The notes beneath the pieces were generated by a model. That model was not told where the DNA came from. It was given only the letters and a program-made list of their open reading frames with translations, and made no database searches. The position numbers and the translations under genes were made by a program. A DNA stretch of 22,681 nt. Origin: Oscillospiraceae bacterium (lineage in GTDB: Bacteria; Bacillota; Clostridia; UMGS1810). Each line of letters begins with the position of its first letter. The stretch's first letter is position 1. The stretch lies in contig JAJXRJ010000035.1 in assembly GCA_021629085.1 (NCBI GenBank), positions 1-22,681 on the forward strand. Reading direction: 5' to 3'. Below are positions 6,618 to 15,772 of this stretch, piece by piece.

Positions 6618-8685
6618 TATAGAACTTCTTTCGCCGGCAGGCAGCTTTGATGCGTTGATTGCGGCGGTAGAAAACGGCGCGGATGCAGTTTATTTGGGGG
6701 GCGCCGGGTTAAACGCACGGCGCGGTGCGGCAAATTTTTCAGATGCAGAGCTTATGCGCGCCATTGACTATGCCCATTTGCGGGGGGTAAAGGTATACAT
6801 CACGGTCAACACACTGGTGCAGGACAGCGAGCTTTCGGAGGCATTTCGGTTTTTGTCGCTGTGTTACCGCGCGGGAGCCGATGCGTTGATTGTGCAGGAC
6901 TTGGCAATTTTAAAGATGGTAAAACAGGCATTCCCCGACTTTGCTGTACACGCCAGCACGCAGATGACGCTTTGTTCTTTGGACGGTGTGAACGCCGCAT
7001 ATGATTTGGGGGTTTCCCGCGTGGTACTTGCGCGCGAGCTGAGCCGGGCGGAAATTGCGCATATTGCAAACAACACCAAAGCGGAGCTGGAGGTGTTTGT
7101 GCATGGTGCGCTTTGCGTGTGCTATTCCGGGCAATGCTTAATGAGCAGTCTCATTGGCGCGCGGAGCGGCAACCGCGGCGCGTGCGCACAGCCTTGCCGT
7201 CTGCCGTACAGCGGCTATGGCTATGACGGCGACAGGTTGTTTTCGGAGCGGTATCCGCTAAGCCCAAAAGATTTGTGCCTTGCAAAAAACATTGGCGAAC
7301 TAAAATCCATGGGGATAAAAAGCCTAAAAATTGAGGGGCGCATGAAAAGCGCGGCGTATGTTGCCATTGTTACGCGTATTTACCGAAAATTGTGTGACGG
7401 AAAACCTGTTTCCGAGCAGGAGTTTCGGGATTTGCGTTCCATTTTTTCCAGAAGCGGCTTTACCTCTGCTTACTATGATGATAAAACCGGCGCGGATATG
7501 CTCAATTTTCATAAAAATAACGATGATGTATATAAACAGATTGACTCCAAACTGCTAAAGGCTGCGCAGACGCAGGAAAATACGCGGAAAATCCCGGTGG
7601 ACGCATCGATGGAAATTTTGGCGGGCAAGCCGCCGTCGCTTATGTTATATGGACTGGGAGAAACTGTGTGCGTGACAGGTGAAAAACCGCCCGAATGCGC
7701 ACAGCACGTAGCGCTGGATCAGAACCGGGTACGTGCACAGATAGAAAAGCTGGGCGATACGCCGTTTTGTTTGCAAAACTGCAAGATTGCTTTGGACGGC
7801 GGACTGTTTTTGCCGGCAGGCGAATTAAACCGTCTGCGCAGGGAAGGGGTAAATGCGCTATCTTCCGCCATTGTCCACCGCTCCAAGCGGGAATCAGACG
7901 CACAGTGGACAGCGGCCCCAACACATATAAAACCATATAGGACACCAAAGATGACAGCGGAAGTGCACACGCTTTTGCAGGCAAAGCTTGCATTAGAAGC
8001 GCAGTTTGCCCATATCTATGTGCCGTATGCGCTTTACTTTTCGGGCAAAACGTTTTTCGACCAGTTTCCTGAGCGGTTTGTGCTGATATATCCGCGGGTG
8101 ATGCGGGACCGGTTTTCATTTCGAAGCGACATTGGGCTGCATGCAGTTTCAGTGTCCAATTTGGGCCAGCTGCGCACAGCGGATGGCAAGAAGGTATTTG
8201 GTGAGGCGGGGCTCAATGTAATGAATTCGCTTTCCGCCAAGGCGTATGCCGAGCTGGGGGTTGGCCGGTTGATGCTCTCGCACGAGCTCAATCTCAAGCA
8301 GATTGCGGCGCTCTCTTGTGATGTGGAGACAGAGGTGCTCGGATATGGAAAAATTCCGTTGATGGTCACGCAAAGCTGTATTTTAAAGGCTTTGTTAAAG
8401 AGCTGCAAATGCAAGCCGCAAGCATTTTTTGAGCTGTCTGACCGGATGGGCAAGCGATTCTCTGTGTTTGCCAATCAGGAAAACTGCACCAATACACTGT
8501 ATAACTGCACGCCGGTTTGCATGTCTGATAAATTGGAGGAGTTAAAACGCTGTGGTGTAACATTTATCAGGCTTGCGTTTACAACCGAGACGCCCCAGGA
8601 GATGCAGCAGGTGCTAGCGCTTTATAGAACCGGGACACAGGCAACGTTTGCCTATACGCGGGGGCATTATTACCGCGGTGTTTGA
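6604..8685 (+). CDS. U32-family protein with C-terminal DUF3656-like region (RlhA/TrhP type)
   Basis: The 693-residue protein begins with a TIM-barrel U32 domain: LLSPAGSFDAL, ADAVYLGG, VYITVNT, VHASTQM. Then come HGALCVCYSGQC (Cys171, 173, 178) and GACAQPC (Cys194, 198). Later there is LKIEGRMKS, followed by a long region fitting the extended RlhA-type architecture. Characterised members hydroxylate RNA (E. coli RlhA on 23S rRNA, TrhP on tRNA wobble uridine) and need conserved cysteines, probably for an iron-sulfur cluster. An RNA hydroxylase is more likely than the historical 'collagenase' label. The ATG at 6604 was chosen; an upstream in-frame TTG at 6589 is the alternative. Neither has a strong ribosome site, so coupling to zapA translation is likely. 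Confidence 0.88.
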   Translation: MENYNIELLSPAGSFDALIAAVENGADAVYLGGAGLNARRGAANFSDAELMRAIDYAHLRGVKVYITVNTLVQDSELSEAFRFLSLCYRAGADALIVQDLAILKMVKQAFPDFAVHASTQMTLCSLDGVNAAYDLGVSRVVLARELSRAEIAHIANNTKAELEVFVHGALCVCYSGQCLMSSLIGARSGNRGACAQPCRLPYSGYGYDGDRLFSERYPLSPKDLCLAKNIGELKSMGIKSLKIEGRMKSAAYVAIVTRIYRKLCDGKPVSEQEFRDLRSIFSRSGFTSAYYDDKTGADMLNFHKNNDDVYKQIDSKLLKAAQTQENTRKIPVDASMEILAGKPPSLMLYGLGETVCVTGEKPPECAQHVALDQNRVRAQIEKLGDTPFCLQNCKIALDGGLFLPAGELNRLRREGVNALSSAIVHRSKRESDAQWTAAPTHIKPYRTPKMTAEVHTLLQAKLALEAQFAHIYVPYALYFSGKTFFDQFPERFVLIYPRVMRDRFSFRSDIGLHAVSVSNLGQLRTADGKKVFGEAGLNVMNSLSAKAYAELGVGRLMLSHELNLKQIAALSCDVETEVLGYGKIPLMVTQSCILKALLKSCKCKPQAFFELSDRMGKRFSVFANQENCTNTLYNCTPVCMSDKLEELKRCGVTFIRLAFTTETPQEMQQVLALYRTGTQATFAYTRGHYYRGV

Positions 8686-8698
8686 TAAGGAGAAAACC

Positions 8699-9142
8699 AT
8701 GATAGAAGTAAAAGTGAAACGACTCTCAGACAATGTGGAACTGCCGTTTTATGCAACCAAAGGCGCGGCGGGTATGGACTTAAGGGCGCATTTGGCAGAG
8801 GATTTGACCATTCATCCGCTTGAGCGGGTAGCAGTGCCCACAGGCATTGCCATTGGCCTGCCAGGCGAAGCGTATGCGGCATTTATATTTGCGCGTTCCG
8901 GCATGGCCTTAAAGCATGGTATCACGCTCCCCAATGCTGTGGGTGTGATTGACAGCGACTATACAGGTGAAATCAAGGTGGCGCTCACCAATTTGGGAAG
9001 CGAGCCGTTTGTGATTAAAAATGGAGACCGGATTGCACAAATGGTAGTGATGGAAATTACCAAGGCGAAATTTGTACCAGTGGATTGCCTGGACAAAACG
9101 GAGCGCGGCGCGGGCGGATTTGGTTCCACCGGGCGGGATTGA
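8699..9142 (+). CDS. dut: deoxyuridine 5'-triphosphate nucleotidohydrolase
   Basis: This trimeric dUTPase cleaves dUTP to dUMP, keeping uracil out of DNA and feeding dTMP synthesis. The 147 residues carry all five motifs in order: AAGMDLRA, ARSGMALKHG, NAVGVIDSDYTGEI (catalytic Asp), GDRIAQMVV and RGAGGFGSTG. The start ATG at 8699 follows AAGGAGA by five bases. Its stop is one base from the next gene, showing tight linkage. Confidence 0.97.
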   Translation: MIEVKVKRLSDNVELPFYATKGAAGMDLRAHLAEDLTIHPLERVAVPTGIAIGLPGEAYAAFIFARSGMALKHGITLPNAVGVIDSDYTGEIKVALTNLGSEPFVIKNGDRIAQMVVMEITKAKFVPVDCLDKTERGAGGFGSTGRD

Positions 9143-9143
9143 C

Positions 9144-9527
9144 ATGTTAAAACATATCACGCGCGCCGACTGGATGATTCTTGCAGCAGTACTTTTTCTG
9201 GGCATTTTGACCGCGGCCTTGTTTTTTTACTGGAATGCCGGCGGTACAGCAGCTGCCGTTATTTCAGTGGACGGCATGGAATATGCTGTCTACCAGCTTG
9301 ATTCTATGAAAACGCCAAAAATTTTGGAAATTCAGACCAAATTTGGATATAATCAGATAGAGGTTGCCAAAGACGGGGTCCGGGTGCTGCAAAGCGACTG
9401 TGCCGACCAGCTGGAAATACAGCCGGAGCCAATTTGCAGGCCTGGGCAGACATTGGTTTGTCTGCCGCACCGCCTGGTGATTCAAATTGTCGGGCAGGAG
9501 GGCGAAGTAGATGAAGTTACTTATTGA
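9144..9527 (+). CDS. membrane-anchored NusG domain II (DUF1312) protein
   Basis: The 127-residue protein has one N-terminal transmembrane helix (about residues 9-32) and then an extracytoplasmic beta domain matching NusG domain II. Two cysteines sit in the typical places, in EPICRPGQTLVCLPHR. Despite the family name it is not the transcription factor NusG. Family members commonly sit beside the Gx-type transporter seen next; their function is not established. It overlaps that gene by 17 bases. Confidence 0.8.
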   Translation: MLKHITRADWMILAAVLFLGILTAALFFYWNAGGTAAAVISVDGMEYAVYQLDSMKTPKILEIQTKFGYNQIEVAKDGVRVLQSDCADQLEIQPEPICRPGQTLVCLPHRLVIQIVGQEGEVDEVTY

Positions 9528-10044
9528 AAAGCCATCGCTAAAGTCCCTTGTCCGGGTGGCAATGCTTGCGTGTATTGCAGTGGTGCTGCACGGTGTGGAA
9601 GCCGCTTTGCCCATTTTAACGGCGGTCCCTGGCGGAAAGCTGGGGCTTGCAAATGTGGTCACTGTGCTGGTGTTGTATTGTTACGGCGGGCGGTATGCGG
9701 TTTGTGTGAGCGTTCTGCGCACAGTAGTGGCCTGCTTGTTGTTTACCGGGCCGTCCAGCTTGATTTACAGCCTTTTTGGCGCACTTTTCAGTTTTGTTAT
9801 CATGGCGTCGCTTTTGCGGCTGCTAAAATCCCGCGTTTCACCGGTAGGGCTATGTATTGCAGGTGCGGCAGCGCACAACTTTGCCCAGGTGGCTTGTGCG
9901 GCGGCGATGCTTGGCAATGCGCATATTTTTTCCTATTTTGCACCGCTTTCGTTTTTGTCGGCTGCCAGCGGATTTGCAACCGGTATGGGCGTTTTATGGA
10001 TATTGAAATATCAATCGACCATTTTAAAGGAGACAAATACGTGA
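9511..10044 (+). CDS. Gx transporter / heptaprenyl-diphosphate-synthase component I family membrane protein
   Basis: The 177-residue protein is very hydrophobic with about five to six membrane segments. The conserved AALPILTAVPGGKLGLANVVTV-type region (split around residues 30-50) and the helix-linked Asn/Gly residues fit the family annotated as heptaprenyl diphosphate synthase component I or 'Gx transporter'. Members resemble substrate-binding ECF components; the cargo is unknown. I doubt the synthase name because no component II gene is nearby. GGAGGGC lies seven bases before the ATG. Confidence 0.75.
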   Translation: MKLLIEKPSLKSLVRVAMLACIAVVLHGVEAALPILTAVPGGKLGLANVVTVLVLYCYGGRYAVCVSVLRTVVACLLFTGPSSLIYSLFGALFSFVIMASLLRLLKSRVSPVGLCIAGAAAHNFAQVACAAAMLGNAHIFSYFAPLSFLSAASGFATGMGVLWILKYQSTILKETNT

Positions 10045-10631
10045 AAGATTTTGTATTAGCTTCAGCTTCTCCCAGGCGGAAGGAATTGCTTTCCATTTTA
10101 AATATGAAGTTTGACGTGGTAAAAAGCGATGCGGATGAGAGCGCTGTGCCCAAAAACTTGCCGCCAAACACGTATGTGCGCGAGCTGGCAATGCTAAAGG
10201 CGGTGAGCGCAGTCAAGCATTTAAAGCGGGACATGTATGTGATTGGCGCGGATACCGTTGTGGAGTGTGAAGGCGAAATTATGGGAAAACCTAAAAATCC
10301 TGAGGACGCCGCGCGTATGCTGCGTTTGCTGAGCGGGCAAACCCACCGGGTATATACGGGTATTTGCGTGCTGCGCAGCGAAGATGGCTTTGCCGCGGGC
10401 ACTTACGCATGCACTGAGGTGCAATTTCGTACATTGGAAGCGGAAGAAATAGAAGCTTATATTGCGTCGGGGGAACCGTTTGACAAAGCGGGCGGCTATG
10501 CCGTGCAGGGCCTTGCGAGCATTTTTATAGAAGAAATCCGCGGGGATTATTTCAATGTTGTTGGTTTGCCTTTGTATAAATTGTCAAAACTATTAAAAGA
10601 TGAATTTGGAATTGACGTCTTAAAAGGCTGA
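10041..10631 (+). CDS. maf: Maf nucleotide pyrophosphatase
   Basis: Maf proteins hydrolyse non-canonical or canonical dTTP/UTP-type nucleotides. The 196 residues show SASPRR (Ser8, Arg12, Arg13), Glu33, Lys53, GADT with Asp71, and FDKAGGYAVQG. This set fits the YhdE dTTP/UTP pyrophosphatase branch. The start is GTG at 10041, eight bases after AAAGGAG and overlapping the previous stop by four bases. An open frame runs upstream to 9570 but lies within the transporter gene and is not coding. Maf beside mreB is a common order in Clostridia and Bacilli; the radC gene often between them is missing. Confidence 0.95.
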   Translation: MKDFVLASASPRRKELLSILNMKFDVVKSDADESAVPKNLPPNTYVRELAMLKAVSAVKHLKRDMYVIGADTVVECEGEIMGKPKNPEDAARMLRLLSGQTHRVYTGICVLRSEDGFAAGTYACTEVQFRTLEAEEIEAYIASGEPFDKAGGYAVQGLASIFIEEIRGDYFNVVGLPLYKLSKLLKDEFGIDVLKG

Positions 10632-10646
10632 CGAGGGGAGAAGTAT

Positions 10647-11660
10647 ATGAAAAAAGACATTGGAATCGATTTGGGAACGGCAAATACACTGGTTTATATA
10701 AAATCCAAGGGAATTGTCATCAACGAACCGTCGGTGGTTGCCGTAGACCGGGAAACCAGCGCGGTGCTGTCGGTGGGCGACATGGCAAAGGAAATGATCG
10801 GCAAAACGCCGGAAAACATTGCTGCAGTCAGCCCGCTTAAAAATGGTGTTGTGGCAGATTTTGATGCGGCACAGGCAATGCTCAAGTTTTTTATGAAAAA
10901 AGCGTTTGCTAAAAATGGGCTCATAAAGCCGCGTTTAGTTGTCAGTGTGCCGTCAGAGGTCACCAGTGTGGAGCGCCGAGCAGTGGAGGAGGCAGCCATT
11001 GAGGCGGGTGCGCGGGAGGTGCACCTGATTGAAGGCACCATGGCGGCTGCCATTGGTGCAAATCTGCCCATTGACGAGCCGGTGGCCAGCATGATTGTGG
11101 ATATTGGCGGCGGCACCAGTGAAGTGGCGGTCATCTCGCTTGGCGGCATTGTAACGGGAAAAACGCTGCGTATTGCGGGAGACGCGTTTGACCTTGCCAT
11201 TGCGCGGCATGTGAAAAAGGCCTATAATCTCATAATTGGGCAGCCTACGGCTGAAAAAATCAAAATTTCGATTGGTTCCGCCTTCAATGTCAATGACGGC
11301 GAAACACTGGAGGTAAAAGGGCGCGACTCCATCACCGGGCTGCCGCAAAATGTGACGCTGACCGCAAAAGAGGTACGTGAAGCCATGGCGGATTCTATCA
11401 TGGCCATTGTGGATGCGATTAAGCTGACGCTGGAGCACACACCGCCCGAGCTTGCTTCGGATATTATCGACCGCGGCATTACGATTACGGGCGGCGGCGC
11501 ACTTTTGCGCGGCATGAATCTCATCATTGAACAGGAGACCGGAATGCGGGTGACCATCGCAGAAACGCCGCTGGATTGTGTTGCAAACGGTACTGGAAAG
11601 GTGTTAGATGAGCTGGATATGCTAAAAAAAGACTTGCCTGCATTTAAACGCGGCTGGTAA
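10647..11660 (+). CDS. mreB: rod-shape-determining actin homologue MreB
   Basis: MreB filaments under the membrane steer lateral wall synthesis. The 337 residues match family length. The actin-fold ATP site is complete: IDLGTANTLVY (phosphate 1), VDIGGGTSEVAV (phosphate 2) and TGGGALLRGM (adenosine). It is followed at once by mreC, mreD and a class B PBP, indicating a rod-shaped cell with an elongasome. The ribosome site is GAGGGGAG. Confidence 0.98.
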   Translation: MKKDIGIDLGTANTLVYIKSKGIVINEPSVVAVDRETSAVLSVGDMAKEMIGKTPENIAAVSPLKNGVVADFDAAQAMLKFFMKKAFAKNGLIKPRLVVSVPSEVTSVERRAVEEAAIEAGAREVHLIEGTMAAAIGANLPIDEPVASMIVDIGGGTSEVAVISLGGIVTGKTLRIAGDAFDLAIARHVKKAYNLIIGQPTAEKIKISIGSAFNVNDGETLEVKGRDSITGLPQNVTLTAKEVREAMADSIMAIVDAIKLTLEHTPPELASDIIDRGITITGGGALLRGMNLIIEQETGMRVTIAETPLDCVANGTGKVLDELDMLKKDLPAFKRGW

Positions 11661-11672
11661 TGGGGTTTTCAT

Positions 11673-12497
11673 ATGTCGTTTTTTAAAAATAAAACAAAAG
11701 TCTTTCTTGTGATAGCCACGGCTGCGCTGGTTGCCTTTATGGCGCTTTCCACGCTGCCGGCTGTCCGCTCAGGCGTTTTAGGCAACGCATTCGGCGCGGT
11801 GATTGCACCTGTGCAAAAAGGAGTCAGCGCGCTGATTTCGTCTGCCGAAGAGTTTTTTTCCTATTTTGTCAATATGAAAAGCTATGAACGACGCAATGCG
11901 GAATTAAAAGAGGAAATTTCGGTGTTAAATGCGGAAGTGCGGGAGATGCTGGATTTAAAAACCGAGAATGCAAGGCTGCGCAGCCTGCTGGATTTAAAAG
12001 AGCGGGATACAGAATTTGATTTGGAAGCCGCCGAGGTGATTGCACGCGATGCGGACAGCTGGCACAGCACGCTCACCATTGACAAGGGAACAAACGCTGG
12101 ACTTGCAAAAAACATGCCTGTTATCACCAATGACGGCGTAGTGGGTTACATATTTGAAATTGGAAACAGCTGGGCAAAGGTAATGACCATTACAGACCCA
12201 GCCAGCTCTGTTGCCGCGGTGGCAAAGCGCACCGGCGACAGCACGGTTGTGGAAGGGGATATGGCACTCATGAGCAAATACCAGTGTAAAATGCCCTATA
12301 TCCCGAAGGAATCTGGATTGACACAAGGCGATTTGGTAGAAACTTCCGGCCTTGGCGGTATTTATCCTGCCGGGCTGTATATCGGAAAGGTGATTTCGGT
12401 AACGCCGCTTTCCGATGGCATGACGCAGCAGGCAATCATTGAACCTGGGGCGCCGCTTTCTGATATTACGCACGTCATGGTAATTTGCGGCAAATAG
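11673..12497 (+). CDS. mreC: rod-shape-determining protein MreC
   Basis: MreC is a single-pass elongasome scaffold that activates the PBP/RodA pair. The 274 residues have a transmembrane segment at about 9-30, a coiled coil at about 65-110 and the extracytoplasmic two-barrel domain containing DKGTNAGLAKNMPVI and a TSGLGGIYPAGLYIG segment. The stop TAG overlaps the AGGAGGG ribosome site of mreD. Confidence 0.95.
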   Translation: MSFFKNKTKVFLVIATAALVAFMALSTLPAVRSGVLGNAFGAVIAPVQKGVSALISSAEEFFSYFVNMKSYERRNAELKEEISVLNAEVREMLDLKTENARLRSLLDLKERDTEFDLEAAEVIARDADSWHSTLTIDKGTNAGLAKNMPVITNDGVVGYIFEIGNSWAKVMTITDPASSVAAVAKRTGDSTVVEGDMALMSKYQCKMPYIPKESGLTQGDLVETSGLGGIYPAGLYIGKVISVTPLSDGMTQQAIIEPGAPLSDITHVMVICGK

Positions 12498-12508
12498 GAG
12501 GGATACCG

Positions 12509-13003
12509 TTGAAAACTGTTCGCACCTATGTTGTACTGTTTCTTCTTTACATATTGCAAACCGCGCTGGGGCCAAAGCTTACGGTTTTTGGCGCTATACC
12601 GGATTTGATGTTTGTGTTTGCCGTTTGTTATGCGGTGGTCGGTACGCCGTTTCATTCAGCGGTGCTTTTTTTGGTATGCGGCCTTTTGCTGGATGTTTCC
12701 GCTGGACAGATGATTGGGCTTGGCGGCATTGTGTACATGTATACTGGTTATGTTGTTGCCGTTTTAAGTGAGCGGTATTTTTTTGACAATCTGCGCGCAG
12801 TTTTACTGTGGACGTTTTTGGCAACCTTTGTGTCTCAGTTTTTGTATTGCACATTGGGATTTCTCATTTGGGGCTACGGTACGCTTTCGTTTGTTTCTTT
12901 AAAAATTATCTGGATTGGCATTTATAATTGCATTGTGGCGCTGCCTTTTTACTTTTTGTTTGTGCAAAGCACCTTTTTCCGGCGGCCCGCGCTTTTTGAT
13001 TAA
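12509..13003 (+). CDS. mreD: rod-shape-determining membrane protein MreD
   Basis: The 164-residue protein has about five to six hydrophobic helices and the IPDLMFVFAVCYA and FGLLLD-like segments (here CGLLLDVSAG) typical of MreD, the membrane partner of MreC. The start is TTG at 12509, six bases after AGGAGGG; an upstream reading to 12485 would overlap the mreC end and lacks a site. Confidence 0.9.
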   Translation: MKTVRTYVVLFLLYILQTALGPKLTVFGAIPDLMFVFAVCYAVVGTPFHSAVLFLVCGLLLDVSAGQMIGLGGIVYMYTGYVVAVLSERYFFDNLRAVLLWTFLATFVSQFLYCTLGFLIWGYGTLSFVSLKIIWIGIYNCIVALPFYFLFVQSTFFRRPALFD

Positions 13004-13026
13004 ATGGCGGAAGGGAGGAAACGAAT

Positions 13027-15078
13027 GTGGGGGACATGTTCAAACGGAGACAAAAGCTGATTGTTTTTTTATTTTGCGCGCTTTTCGTACTTATTTTGTA
13101 CCGCCTTGTCAGCTTACAGGTTGTGCAAGGGGAATATTACGATGAGCAATCTCGCACAAGGCTTTCCCGTTCCACGCGGATTACTGCGCCGCGTGGTGAA
13201 ATTTTGGATTGTTATGGCCGTCCGCTGGTGACCAATAAAACTGGATTTTTTGTAGAAATCCAAAAGTCAGACGCCGATGATGCCACGCTCAATCAGTTGA
13301 TTTTAAACCTGATTTCAGTGGTGGAAAACGCGGGCTCAGAGTATACGGATAACCTTGAAATTTCATTTGCTCCCTATACCTACCAATTCTACCAGTATGA
13401 AGGGGCTGAGCGTGACGAGAAAATTTATGAGCTTGGCTATGATGCAGACAGCAATCGTCTGCTTTCTGCACCGGAAAAAATTGCACAGCTGGCAGAAAAA
13501 TATGGTGTGGACAAACAATATGCACCCGATGATGTGCGCCGGATTGTAGGGGTGCGCTACGAAATGGAATACCGCAATTTTAGTGCGGCAAATTCCTATA
13601 CGTTTGCATCGGACGTGGGCGTTGATGTGGTTTCGGTGATAAAAGAACAGCAAAATGCCTTTCCGAATGTGGATATTGTTACGCAGCCAGTGCGGCAGTA
13701 TGCAAATGGAAATTTGGCCGCCCATGTTTTGGGCCGCGTTGGGAAAATTTATAAAGAAGAATATGAGGCGTTAGAAGATGAGGGCTATTCCATGAATGCC
13801 ATTATTGGAAAGGACGGCATGGAAAAGTATCTGGAGAAAGATATCCGCGGCATTGACGGGACGGGGAGTGTGCAGCATACTTTGGATGGTGTGACGACTG
13901 AAATTTGGGCTGAGGTACCGCCGACGCCCGGGAACAATGCGGTGCTCACGCTTGACCTTGATTTGCAAAAAGCGGCGGAAGAGGCGCTTGCCAAAACCAT
14001 TGACGACCTCTATTACGGCGGCCGTAAAGATGCTTCCCCCAGAATTGGTTCTGTGGTTGCCATGGACGTCAATACCGGGGGTGTACTTGCTATGGCCAGC
14101 TATCCCACCTATGACCCCAGTAAGTTTGATTCCATGTACATGGAGCTTTACAACGACCCGCTAAAACCCATGTTCAACCGCGCCATCAGCGGCACCTATG
14201 CACCCGGGTCGGTGTTTAAAATCCTAACTTCGATTGCGGCGCTGGAGGAACACATTATCACACCCTATGACCGCATCCAGGACCGCGGCGTTTTTAAACT
14301 GTTTGACCAGTCATTTAACTGCTGGATTTACACGGACACAGGCACGACGCACGGAAATGTCAATGTGTCTGAGGCACTGCGTGATTCGTGCAACTACTTC
14401 TACTATAGTGTGGGCAACCAAATGGGGATTGAAACGCTTGCTGCATATGGGGAAAAGATTGGATTGGGAAGCCTTACAGGGATTGAAATTGAAGGAGAAG
14501 CAAAGGGTGTGCTGGCAACACCGGAATACAAGGAAAAGACATTTGATACTATCTGGTATCCGGGCGATACGGTGCAGGCGGCAATCGGGCAATCCTTTAA
14601 TCTGTTTACGCCGCTGCAGCTTGCAAGCTTTGTGTCCACCTTTGCAAATGGGGGCACACGCTACCAGGCGCATTTGCTGGACAGTATAAAACGCTATTCC
14701 GATGGGAAAGACGTGAAAGTTACTGAGCCGAAAATACTTGGAAAGCTTGAAATTGCCGAGGAGACCTACCGCGCGATTGCTGACGGGATGCGGATGGTAG
14801 CGGCGACCGGCACGGCGAGCCAATATTTTGGCAACTTTCCGGTAAAGGTATGCTGCAAAACGGGTTCGGCACAGGTGGGAAACGGCGATGCAACAGGTGT
14901 GTTTGTTGCCTTTGCACCCTATGACGATCCGGAAATTGCCGTTGCCATTGTGGTGGAAAATGCGGGCTCCGGCAGTGCGGTGGCGCCCATTGCAAAATCT
15001 ATTTTTGCAGAGTATTTTGGCGTGCAGCAGGCAGAGGATGCGGATCAACCAAACATAACGACTGGGACGGAGGAATAA
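13027..15078 (+). CDS. class B penicillin-binding protein (PBP2-type transpeptidase)
   Basis: This peptidoglycan transpeptidase works with the elongasome. The 683 residues have a membrane anchor at about 12-32, the PBP dimerisation domain with the RGEILDCYGRPL-type motif near residue 57, and a transpeptidase domain. The active-site motifs are SVFK (Ser395, Lys398), SCN (454-456) and KTG (611-613). The start is GTG at 13027, eight bases after AAGGGAGG; ATG at 13036 is an alternative. An ATG at 13025 is out of frame. Its place between mreD and minC supports an elongation role (PBP2/MrdA type) rather than FtsI. Confidence 0.93.
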   Translation: MGDMFKRRQKLIVFLFCALFVLILYRLVSLQVVQGEYYDEQSRTRLSRSTRITAPRGEILDCYGRPLVTNKTGFFVEIQKSDADDATLNQLILNLISVVENAGSEYTDNLEISFAPYTYQFYQYEGAERDEKIYELGYDADSNRLLSAPEKIAQLAEKYGVDKQYAPDDVRRIVGVRYEMEYRNFSAANSYTFASDVGVDVVSVIKEQQNAFPNVDIVTQPVRQYANGNLAAHVLGRVGKIYKEEYEALEDEGYSMNAIIGKDGMEKYLEKDIRGIDGTGSVQHTLDGVTTEIWAEVPPTPGNNAVLTLDLDLQKAAEEALAKTIDDLYYGGRKDASPRIGSVVAMDVNTGGVLAMASYPTYDPSKFDSMYMELYNDPLKPMFNRAISGTYAPGSVFKILTSIAALEEHIITPYDRIQDRGVFKLFDQSFNCWIYTDTGTTHGNVNVSEALRDSCNYFYYSVGNQMGIETLAAYGEKIGLGSLTGIEIEGEAKGVLATPEYKEKTFDTIWYPGDTVQAAIGQSFNLFTPLQLASFVSTFANGGTRYQAHLLDSIKRYSDGKDVKVTEPKILGKLEIAEETYRAIADGMRMVAATGTASQYFGNFPVKVCCKTGSAQVGNGDATGVFVAFAPYDDPEIAVAIVVENAGSGSAVAPIAKSIFAEYFGVQQAEDADQPNITTGTEE

Positions 15079-15079
15079 G

Positions 15080-15730
15080 ATGGACAAAGCACATGTTGGA
15101 ATAAAGAGCAGTAAAAGTGCGGTTTTGATTGTGCTGGATGAGACGGCACCGTTTGACCAAATACAGGCAGAGCTGTGCGATGCATTAAAGGCGCAGCAAA
15201 CGCACTTTTTTGATGCCAACTGCCGGGTGAAGGTGGTTGGAAGGCAGCTCAATGCCTATGAACAAGCGGCTGTTTTAAATGAAATTATGCGGCGGCTGGG
15301 CGAAGAAGCCTTTGTTTCCTTTCAAACACAAAACGATATGCCGGATGGGGTTTCTTCCGATGCTTCCAAGTTTTATATGGGAACCGTGCGCTCTGGCACC
15401 AAGCTTTCATGCGGCGGCAGCCTGGTGGTAGTGGGGGATGTCAACGCCGGCGCAGAGCTTGTTGCGGGGGAGAACATTGTGGTGCTGGGATCGCTTCGCG
15501 GAACGGTGCATGCAGGCGTAAATGGAAGTCCGGATGCAGTAGTAATTGCCATTGATTTTAATCCCACACAGGTGCGGATTGGCGACGTGATTTCCCGGCC
15601 GCTGGAGGGAGAGACATTAAAAAGGGAAGAAATTGAAATTGCGTATACAAAAAACGACAGTATTTACGTTGACAAGCTATCTTCTAAAAAGTATAATAAA
15701 TTCGGATTTACATATGGACAAAGTTTGTAA
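15080..15730 (+). CDS. minC: septum-site-determining protein MinC
   Basis: MinC blocks FtsZ assembly away from mid-cell. The 216 residues have a divergent N-terminal FtsZ-inhibiting domain (to about 90) and the conserved C-terminal beta-helix: GTVRSG, VVVGDVNAGAEL, AGENIVVLGSLRG, HAGVNG and FNPTQVRIGDVISRP. The start follows GGAGGAA and lies one base after the PBP stop. Its 3' end contains a promoter for minDE. Confidence 0.95.
   Translation: MDKAHVGIKSSKSAVLIVLDETAPFDQIQAELCDALKAQQTHFFDANCRVKVVGRQLNAYEQAAVLNEIMRRLGEEAFVSFQTQNDMPDGVSSDASKFYMGTVRSGTKLSCGGSLVVVGDVNAGAELVAGENIVVLGSLRGTVHAGVNGSPDAVVIAIDFNPTQVRIGDVISRPLEGETLKREEIEIAYTKNDSIYVDKLSSKKYNKFGFTYGQSL
15669..15697 (+). promoter_or_regulatory. 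perfect sigma-A consensus promoter inside the 3' end of minC
   Basis: TTGACA (15669-15674), exactly 17 bases, then TATAAT (15692-15697). It lies in minC codons, about 75 bases before the minD ATG, and would give a leader of about 70 bases. It can raise minD, minE and mgsA relative to minC. Confidence 0.75.
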
Positions 15731-15772
15731 ATTATGTTAAAATTATGCTAGTTACAGGAGGATCAGCAAAAG

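Noticed and set aside
9570..10040. Upstream extension of the maf reading frame
   Set aside because: It overlaps the transporter gene completely; the GTG at 10041 has a well-placed ribosome site and begins the conserved Maf N-terminus.
14311..15252. 313-residue open frame on the - strand
   Set aside because: It is antisense to the PBP transpeptidase domain and minC, both certain genes; it has no recognisable motif, and long antisense frames arise from codon bias here.
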